Origin: Anniella stebbinsi
Lineage: Eukaryota; Chordata; Lepidosauria; Squamata; Anniellidae
Length of the DNA stretch: 64,000 nt
Assembly (NCBI GenBank): GCA_029215795.1
Contig: JARDYH010000003.1
Span: 101,030,609-101,094,608 of the forward strand
Direction: 5' to 3'
The number at the start of each line of letters is the position of its first letter. Position 1 is the first letter of the stretch. The position numbers and the translations under genes are program-made. Positions 56,311 to 64,000 of the stretch are shown here, piece after piece. A model generated the notes under the pieces. The model worked only from the letters and a program-made list of their open reading frames with translations. It had not been told where the DNA came from and searched no databases.

Positions 56311-57493
56311 AGTTGCTGGAGAAATTTGAATTTTACAGTACTGAAATTTACAGCATTCAAAAGTTAGTTTCCAGAGGAGTGAATTTTAATGTTTTCTTTA
56401 ACATTTGAAAGTGTAAATTCAAATAGCTTGCTTGCTCTGGTTCATTTAAAATCTAACTGAAAGTTAGTATGGATACAACAATAAACTGATTTGCAGGACG
56501 TTTCAACACAGTCCGGGAATGGTACTATTCTATTATTGCCACTGTAAGGTTTCAATGCACAAGAGGCTCCTTGTCTTTTTGTACAAACTGGGGGATATTC
56601 TATGCGTTTCATGTTCTTTGTGCTCATCTCAAGTAGCAATGGGATTATATCCCTTTGGTTTCACTGAGACTGGAACTAGGTTTCTCCACAAATATGTGGC
56701 AACTTGCAAGTCTCCCCACCATAACGGTTTGGAATATGCTTGCACTTTTGAGTTTTCCAACTTCATTTTCTGCCACTTGTGGGGATGACAGACTGGCAAC
56801 CTTTATAACATAATGTGAAACGTTCAGTGTCCCTGGATGATATGAGGGAGAAAGATGGGAGTGCTGTTCTTTTAGGGTCATATCTGCCATAACAACTAGT
56901 TCAAGCCTGAGACCCAAAACTACTTAAATTACTTTGGATATCTCCTAATGTTGTTATCACCAAAAATAATCTTTCTATAAAGGCAGAAAGCAGAGTTTTC
57001 TCAGAATTATGGATTGTCCACATACAGCTGGAACCTAGTTATTTAACACATTTATACCTGCCTTTCTATATTAAAAGATGCCCAAAATAGAAAGTTTGGA
57101 GATTTTAAATACCTACCTTATTGTTAGCCACCATTGCTAATAAGCGTTAAATTGGGTAAGATGTTACAGTTCTATTGCAGTGCTGCCCGACTTTCTGGAT
57201 ACTTCCATTTAATGCTTTAGCTGACTTTGACAGGTGATATGTTGAGTAAGCAAACCAAACCAACTATCCTTGATTTTTCAACTCCTATTTGATACAACTT
57301 TCCCAGGATCAATAGCAATATGTGATGCCGTATACAAATAATGATGTTTATAAAGCTGTCCAGGATTTTAAATGTAAATAATCTGAAACCACGTTTCATA
57401 TTTTACTCTGAATTTTTTTAAAAAAACCAATGGGCTCCTGTAAAAACAAGCACAAAATAAAACACCATCACACAACTCAGCTATCTACAAGAC
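56311..57493. other. Sequence downstream of the PARP11-like stop codon, presumably partly 3' UTR
   Basis: No coding feature. On the minus strand this is the region immediately 3' of the PARP11-like gene. An ATTAAA-type signal is possible at 57,208-57,213 (TTTAAT on the plus strand). I see no canonical AATAAA close to the stop. Confidence 0.35.
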
Positions 57494-59051
57494 TCAGCTG
57501 AATTCTATTAAATATTCTGGATAGACCTGATTGGCATCAAAGATAACAAAAATCTTTGGGTTCCAAGTATTGTCCACACAGCTGTCATACAAATTTACAA
57601 AGCTCCCATCTTTTGAAGGTGGCCTCACATATTTGGAATCCCCACAAATACAGTCTCCAGTCAAGACACGAGCAAGAAACATCACTTTATGCTTCCTAAA
57701 CACCTGAAGCTGCAGATCAACGCCATGGATCTGAAATGTGTTGCCATATTTTAAGTCGTCTTTGCAGAAGCGGCTGGAGTATGAAGCATCCCTAGCAAAA
57801 TACGTTCCTACAAAAAGAGAGAGGTGCTTGAGCATAGCCTAGAAATAAATTCATATGATTTGCTGAGGTCCCACAGAGGAACTACACATCATAAAGAACA
57901 TGCTGTTCAAAACGGCAGCCCCATGTCAAGTTCCCTTTCCTCCCCCTACAAATGTGAATTAAAAGAAACACATAACAGGGCGTCATCATTGTCATGCATT
58001 TCCTGCATACGATTATTGAGCAGCAGCAGCAGCAGGAGGAGAAGGAGGAGGGGTGTGTGGGAGGGATGAGGGAGAGGGAAGCACCTTGCACCTCCCTCCC
58101 ACATATCTCTCCTCCACACCTGCAACAACGACTGATCCCCCTGGGGAGGTAATGGGTGTTGAGGATGATGGGCGCTGAAGTGGGGGATGTGCTCCTGCAC
58201 AACAGTATTATGCACCTGTAGTTTTGTTAAATTTCTCATGAGAATGTCAAAAGTGCAAAAAAGGGGGAAAAAAGAAGAGTGACACTGCTACTGCTCAACA
58301 ATAGTTTGTACCTGGAGCATTTTCAACTTTCCCTTTCTACTACTCTCCAAAAGGCAAAAAAAGGCTCCGCCCACCGCTCTCTAAATGACACAGCACCATT
58401 CAAAGAGTTAGTCCAGTACTGCCAATTAGAAAAGAATGATGCCCTCTGACTGGCCACAATGCATGCCACTAGCTGTAGGATTTTGCTCTCTCTTCCCACT
58501 ATGGCTGTGCTTTACATGGTGGATTCCAGATAAAATGGCTGCCATGCTTCAGAATTCTGAATCCAAAGTTTGCACAGCCCTAATGTTTTCCTCTGCCCTG
58601 GAGTCAGAACTGTGTTCAACAGAGTTCCACTACTTGTTTGCTTTTGTTTGGTGGTCCTTGATATTAGCCCATGTACTTGGGAATTCAAATTTATTTGCCT
58701 TGGGCCTCCTTCCTCAGATTAGTTCTGGATTACAGCTCTGGGCCTGAGTTCTATCAGCTTGCTCCTGACATGCTTGGGAAGACTAAGCATTTTTAGGGAC
58801 ACTGACAAGCTACTTCGACATAAAGTATTACACTGGGATACTGCTGCCGAAGTGTAAAGTGCGCACAAACCATATAAAGAAATAAGTTGTTGAACCCCTT
58901 GCCTTTTCCATACACAGCAGCGTGCATGCCATTAATTCTCCAGTCAAAGTTATGAACGCAGATGGCTTCAATAAACTCATTGCTGGTGCCGTGAAATAAC
59001 ATATGCTCATTAATGGAGACACCTCTTTTCTTCTTTAACTGAGCCTTTTTC
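57494..59051 (-). CDS. PARP11: PARP11-like mono-ADP-ribosyltransferase, last two exons (host gene, partial)
   Basis: Two exons encode the C-terminal half of a PARP catalytic domain. The penultimate exon (59,051-58,903) reads KKAQLKKKRGVSINEHMLFHGTSNEF and ends INGMHAAVYGK with a split glycine codon. The last exon (57,807-57,494) reads TYFARDASYSSRFCKDD through QVYPEYLIEFS and stop. The catalytic His (LFHGT), the Tyr of the ASYS block and the terminal YPEYLI are present. The GNTFQIHGVDLQLQ stretch and short C-terminus fit PARP11 best among the mono-ART PARPs, though a close paralogue cannot be excluded. The family attaches single ADP-ribose units and includes interferon-responsive members. The intron (58,902-57,808) starts with GC, not GT, but phases match. 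Upstream exons, including any WWE domain, lie outside the window. Confidence 0.88.
58020..58065. repeat. (AGC)n/(AGG)n microsatellite
   Basis: Trinucleotide AGC units passing into GGA-rich sequence, located in the PARP11-like intron. Confidence 0.85.
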
Positions 59052-59334
59052 CTGTTGAAAAGATAAGATTTCCAACAGTTTATAACAGAAATCTAGTACT
59101 AGAATTACTATCTGGACAAAGTGAGTACTGAGATTGGAAAGCCATCAACCAAGAGCAGGAGTGTCCAACCTTTTTGGGCAGTTGTTTAGCAGCGGGGAGC
59201 CAATCACAAAAATTTTGGGAGCACTCCCTTACCTACGCTTGTGGGGGGGGGTGCATGAATGTGCACCCTGGGTGTGTGCTACTCACTCTCTCTTATTTTT
59301 TCCTTTCTGTTTCTCTGCATCTTCTGTCTGTCTC

Positions 59335-59425
59335 CTCTCTCTCTCTGGCTCTTTCTTCCTTCCTTCCTTCCTTCCTTCCTTCCTTCTTTCCTTTCCTTTC
59401 TTCCTTCTTCCACCCCTCTCTTTAT
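59335..59425. repeat. (CT)n/(TTCC)n microsatellite
   Basis: CT dinucleotides, then about nine TTCC units and degenerate pyrimidine sequence. Cytosine run at about 59,510. Confidence 0.9.
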
Positions 59426-59534
59426 CTATCTCAGGATCTTCTTCCTCTCTCATCACTTCATGCAACATAACGGAGCAATTTCTCTATTCATTTGCATGGG
59501 GTGAGAAACCCCCCCCCCCTACTGAAAATCAGCT

Positions 59535-60860
59535 AGGAGAATCATAGGATCATAGTAGAGTTGGAAGGGGCCTATGATGCCATCTAGTTTAACCCCCTGC
59601 TCAATGCAGGAATCCACCTTAAAGCATCCCGGACAGATGGTTGTCCAGTTGCCTCTTGAAGGCCTCTCGTATGGGAGAGCCCACGACCTCCCTAGGTCAT
59701 TGCTTCCATTGTTGTAGTGCTCTAACAGTCAGGAAGTTTTCCTGATGTCCAGCAGGAATCTGGACCATTATTCCGTGTACTGCACTCTGGGATGATCGAG
59801 AAGAGATCCTGGTCCTCCTCTGTTTGACAATCTTTTAAGTATTTGAAGAGTGCTATTATGTCTCCCCTCAATCTTCTCTTCTCCAGGCTAAAAATGCCCA
59901 GTTCTTTCAATCTCTCCTCATAGGGCTTTGTTTCCAGACCCCTAATCATTTTTGTTCCCCTCCTCTGAACACGCTCCCGCTTGGCTGCATCTTTCTTGAA
60001 GTGTGGTGCCCAGAACTGGACGCAATACTTAAGATGGGGCCTAACCAGTGCCGAAGAGAGGGGAACCAGAACCTCTCGCGATTTGAAAGCTATACTTATA
60101 TTAATGCAGCTCAAAATAGCATTTGCTTTTTTTTGCAGCCACATCACACTGTTGGCTCATATTCACCTTGTGATCTACAACAATTCCAAGATCCTTCTCG
60201 CTTGTAGTATTGCTGAGCCAAGTATCCCCCATCTTGTAACTGTGCATTTGGTTGCTTTTTCCTAGGTGTAGAACTTGGCATTTATCCCTATTAAATTTCA
60301 TTCTGTTTTCAGCCCAGCGCTCCAGTCTATCAAGATCACTTTGAAGTTTGTTTCTGTCTTCCAGGGTATTAGCGGTCCCACCCCATTTTGTGTCATCTTC
60401 AAATTTCAGGTCATCTCTAAGCTTTTTGTGGAGCCACATTGGTTTCTTCTGTTGTTTCTATCTTTTTTCCTTATTGGAATTGTTTGTAATTGTTCTTTTA
60501 AAATTTCCTTTTTAAATCCCCCCCACTCATCTTGGACTCCTTTTCTCATTAGGGTCACTTGTCATGGGACCTTACTTATCAGAGTTCTGAGTTTATTAAA
60601 ATCAGCCTTCCTGAAATCCAGAGTACGTGTATGGCTACACTCAGCTTTTGCTTCCTTTAAAATCAAGAACTCAAGTATGACGTAGTCACTTTCCCCCAGA
60701 GTTCCCGTAACTGCCACTTTATCCACTAAGTCATCCCTGTTAGTCAGTATCAAGTCAAAGATAGCCAATCCTCTAGTCCCATCCTCTACTTTCTGTAGGA
60801 GAAAGTTATCACAGTTATACAAAAACAGAGGCAGCAGTTGAAGACTAAACAATTGGTATT
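59535..60860 (-). mobile_element. CR1 LINE, 3' part with complete end, reverse orientation
   Basis: The 3' terminus (GAATCATAGGATCATAGTAG, GGGGCCTATGATGCCATC) starts at 59,535. Upstream on the minus strand are [20 protein letters not shown] and [20 protein letters not shown] (60,147-59,722). Then come FEDDTKWGGTANTLEDRNKL and CQVLHLGKSNQMHSY (60,439-60,101) and [19 protein letters not shown] (60,852-60,562), from the endonuclease side. Between 60,562 and 60,439 the reverse transcriptase core is deleted. Inactive. Confidence 0.85.
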
Positions 60861-61309
60861 ATGCACACGACACACAACTGTGAAAACGATAAAACTATTT
60901 TCCAAAAATTGAGGTAAATACTTTTTTTATATAATTGCTATTATTTTGCAATTGAAAGATATAGTTCACAAAAACAAACTGGTTTTTTTTTTGCTACTAT
61001 TAACACAGGAAATAGAAAATATACAAAGGAAGTTTTTCAAAATAAACTGTACTGTTTATTTGTTGTATTTTGTAATTGCTATTACTTGCAATAGAGAGAT
61101 ATGGTTCACAAAAACAAAGGGTTTTTTTGCTACAATTAACACAAGGAATAAAGAAAATATAACAGGTCTTCGGTCTCCTTATTTCCACGGCAATAGCCTC
61201 ATAGTAGGTGCTACAACATAAGTGGTTATCTGAGGAAGCTTGGCTTCACGCAAAATGGGTGGAAACTGGATACTTGTTATATTTTCTGTGTTAATTGTAG
61301 TAAAAACAT
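60861..61309. repeat. Unclassified repeat with duplicated block
   Basis: TTGCAATTGAAAGATATAG with TTCACAAAAACAAA and TTTTTTTGCTACTATTAACA at about 60,948 recur as TTGCAATAGAGAGATATGG with the same followers at about 61,088. An inverse copy of the ATATTTTCTGTGTTAATTG end lies at 61,278. Confidence 0.45.
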
Positions 61310-61937
61310 TAAGGTTGCATACCTGTAACTGAAGTTCTTCGAGTGGTCATCTGTGCAGTCACACTTATGGGCTCGCGTCGGTGCTGAACCTCATTCGGGA
61401 AACTTCTATAACTAAGCTTTTGGTGGGAACCCTCCCCCACCGTCGCACTGCGCATGCTCCATCGGGTTCCCGCTTACCTCAGTTCCTTGAGACCGTCCAG
61501 CCTTGAAACCAAATGTAAGATAAATTTTATAAATCAATAAAAACTTTTCACATGCACAGAGAATGACAAAGAGGGGACGGTGGGTGGGCCATGTGACTGC
61601 ACAGTAGACCACTCGAAGAACTACGGTTACAGGTATGCAACCTTAATTTCTCCTTCGTGGTCTCTGTGCATCACACTTATGGGCGATTAACAAGCTAACT
61701 TACCGGAGGTGGGTAGGCTCGCAAGATCACTCATTGTAGAATAGCAGACAGTACTGCTCGACCAAAGTTGCAGTCCTGTCTAGCTCTGATGTCCAACTTA
61801 TAGTGGTTTATTTATTTATTACATTTGTATACCGCCCCATAGCCGAAGCTCTCTGGGCGGTTAACAAATGTAGACGCCTTAGACCAGGTAGAAGCTTTAC
61901 AAAGCTCTGGAAGAGAGACTCCATGATTCCATGCCAT

Positions 61938-62831
61938 CTAAGTGGAGTGTCCCCGAGTGGAATGTGCTTTCAAAGATTCTGGGGGTTCTTTACCAGCAAT
62001 TTGATAAGCTAATGATATAGTCTGCACAATCCAAACAGAAAGTCTTTGAGAAGACACAGGATGTCCCTTTTTACGACCTCCATAACACACAAAAAGCCTT
62101 TGGGATTGTCGAAATGTCTGTGACCGAGACTTATAAAAGGCAAGTGCCCCTCTGACATCTAGGGAACGTAACTTGGAACCTATTGAATCTGACGGGTCTT
62201 GAAAAAGGGTCGGTAAAACTATATCTTGGATAACATGAAAATCTGTCACCACCTTAAGAACAAAGGAAGGGTCAGGTCTCATAACAACTTTATCTTTGTA
62301 AAACTGGGTATATTGTGGGTCAATTCGAAGAGCACATAACTCTGATGTTCATCTTGCTGAAGTGATCGCCACCAGAAAAACCACTTTAAAAAGTAAAAGC
62401 CTCAAATCAATAGTTGTGAGAGGCTCAAAGGGCTTCGATGACAGTACTGTTAGCACTAATGAAAGACTCCATTAAGGAACTAGTTGCCGAACTGGAGGAG
62501 CTAAATTATTCAAACCATTCAAAAACTTTTTTGATAAAGGGTGGGTAAAAACAGAGAACCCTTGAAAGCTATCATGTTTAACTGATATAGCTGCTAAATA
62601 GACTCTGATATAAGTCTGCTTAAGACCAGCAACAAATAGGGAATGGAGAAAAGATAGTACGTTCTCAATTGGGCTAGATATTGGGTCGAATCCATTCTCA
62701 TTGGCAAACCAAACAAACTTGTCCCATTTCCTGCTATATGAGACTCGGGAAGAGGGTTTTCTAGCAGCCTCCAAAATTGAAGCAAGGCCCTGCAAGAGAT
62801 TTAAATGTTCCCATCTTGCCGGATTCGCCAT
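61938..62831 (-). pseudogene. DIRS tyrosine recombinase
   Basis: The N-terminal core-binding part (62,831-62,472) has SSRVSYSRKWDKFVWFANEN and LKQTYIRVYLAAISV. The catalytic part (62,282-61,938) has the final LKAHSTRGHST box, in which HxxR-type residues lie, preceded by SVWIVQTISLAYQIAG. A frame change or stop separates the two parts between 62,472 and 62,282. Confidence 0.75.
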
Positions 62832-62901
62832 GCTGTCAACCTGAGTGTGCGTAGGTCAGGGTGATATATTCGTCCTTGATCCGGGGATATTAGGTTCGGG
62901 A

Positions 62902-63898
62902 TTACTGGTAGCCGGTAAGTTTCTCCTCTGCATAATTGGAGAAGTGGAGCGAACCACCCCTGCCTCGGCCACCGCTCTGTCTCTGGCTAGGTTTGGTCAC
63001 TATCCTATTGAGCAGTGAGAATGGAGGAAACAGATACACGAGACCTGATGTCCACTGTGTCATGAAAGTGTCTCTTAGGGAAGATGCTCCTATCCCTGCC
63101 TTGGAGCAGTATGTCTCACACACTGCATTGCTGTGAGTGGCAAACAGGTCTATTAGAGGGGTGCCCCAGCAAAGGAAAATCGTCCGAAGGAGACTGGGTG
63201 AGAGCTCCCACTCGTGGGTGTCCTGAAAATTGCGACTTAAATTGTCTGCAATAACATTATCTGTTCCTGCGATATGAATGGCAGACAACACTATTTTCTT
63301 GAGAATTTACCATTCGAGTATTTGTATAGTTAGATGGAGAAGGGGAGGGGAGTGAGTTCCTCCTTCCTTGTTCAGGTACCACACAACTGTGGTACTGTCC
63401 GAAATGATCTGGACATGGCGCCCTGTCAACTCGGATTCGAATGCCTAAAGGGCTTTCTGTACAGCGAGCAACTCTAGTAAACTGATATGGAGTCTGCGCT
63501 CTGCAGTCGACCATCAACCTTAAATCATTAGTGTGCCCACATGAGCTCCCCAACCTGCCATTGAGGCATCTGTCGTTATCGATCTTGTTGGACCCGGAGA
63601 AACAAAAGGCACACCTTGCAAGAGATTGTGGAGGTTTGCCCACCATCTCAGCGATGGGCGCACGGAAGCTGGAATTGTCAACCGAACCCTTCGAGCATTC
63701 ATGGTATTGTTGAATGCAAGGAGCAAAAATTGTTGAAGTGGTCTCATATGGAGTCTTGCCCAATGGACCACATACACTGTTGCAGCCATAAGGCTGAGAA
63801 ACCTCTGAATTGTGAAAGCTAAGACATGTTTTGCTTGTAGCACATGCAGTGCCAAGTCTTGGATGGTAAGTGCCCGATTCCTGGGCAGGAAGGCTCAC
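62902..63898 (-). pseudogene. DIRS RNase H region
   Basis: Overlapping frames carry TRSITTDASMAGWGAHVG (first catalytic Asp of RNase H, 63,855-63,520) and AIHIAGTDNVIADNLSRNF with HEWELSPSLL (63,291-62,902). The latter is the C-terminal RNase H block typical of DIRS and Ty3-type elements. Frame changes occur near 63,300. Confidence 0.75.
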
Positions 63899-64000
63899 CC
63901 CTGATGAGAGTCCAGAATCACTCCTATGAACTGGATTATATGTGTCAGTATCGACGTTGACTTGTCTTCGTTGATCTGAAGGCCTAGATTCAATAGCAGT

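Larger units (their letters stand above)
61310..64000 (-). mobile_element. DIRS-type tyrosine-recombinase retroelement, copy 2 (runs off the right edge)
   Basis: The terminal region 61,310-61,650 is itself an inverted repeat. AAGGTTGCATACCTGTAACTG with CTTCGAGTGGTC opens it, and GACCACTCGAAGAACTACG with TACAGGTATGCAACCTT closes it. Upstream on the minus strand follow the recombinase (62,831-61,938) and RNase H (63,898-62,902). The reverse transcriptase would lie beyond 64,000. An L2-like tail is inserted at 61,806-61,865. Frames are broken but longer than in copy 1, so this copy is younger or better preserved. Confidence 0.8.

Noticed and set aside
1..64000. tRNA, rRNA or other structural RNA genes
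   Set aside because: I found no convincing tRNA A/B box pair with cloverleaf or rRNA-like segment by reading; a covariance-model search would be needed to exclude small ones.

Overview
The window looks like nuclear DNA of a squamate reptile (lizard or snake). It is dominated by interspersed repeats typical of that group: CR1, L2-like and L1-like LINE fragments, DIRS-type tyrosine-recombinase retroelements, hAT-type and TA-flanked non-autonomous DNA elements, and many microsatellites. The only host protein-coding gene I can support is the 3' end of a PARP11-like mono-ADP-ribosyltransferase, two exons on the minus strand at 57.5-59.05 kb. The organism call rests on repeat content and a vertebrate gene, not on a marker that names a species.

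The outstanding feature is an endogenous adintovirus/Polinton (Maverick-type virus-like element) of about 14.6 kb, from about 27,011 to 41,585. It is bounded by inverted repeats of about 290 bp. The plus strand carries a spliced three-exon gene starting inside the left repeat, a promoter and intron leading to protein-primed-type DNA polymerase B, an FtsK/HerA-like packaging ATPase and two small virion-type ORFs. The minus strand carries, from right to left, a second spliced gene starting inside the right repeat, a chromodomain integrase, a penton-like protein, a basic pVI/pX-like protein, the double-jelly-roll major capsid protein and an adenain-like protease. The two strands converge on back-to-back poly(A) signals near 36.3 kb. 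PolB, one small ORF, capsid and integrase carry frameshifts or in-frame stops; the other genes read through, so this is a decaying genomic copy.

Two aspects deserve the most attention. First, a Bcl-2-family gene lies antisense inside the 5' intron of the PolB transcription unit. It has clear BH1 and BH2 motifs, and a predicted intron falls exactly after the BH2 tryptophan codon and leads to a hydrophobic tail exon. Second, the inverted repeats themselves encode a common start: two otherwise unrelated proteins, one at each end, share the same promoter segment and first 26 codons. Each ends in a Cys/His-containing segment.

Layout: 0-26.5 kb is a repeat mosaic (four copies of a 256-320 bp foldback hAT element with 8-bp duplications, L2, CR1 and L1 remnants). 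26.5-27.0 kb holds MITE-like sequence abutting the viral element. 27.0-41.6 kb is the viral element. 41.6-42.0 kb is a tandem array dense in CRE/ETS/E-box-like motifs. 42-50.5 kb is further LINE debris. 50.5-56.3 kb is a degenerate DIRS element, 57.5-59.05 kb the PARP11-like exons, 59.5-60.9 kb CR1, and 61.3-64.0 kb a second DIRS element running off the right edge.
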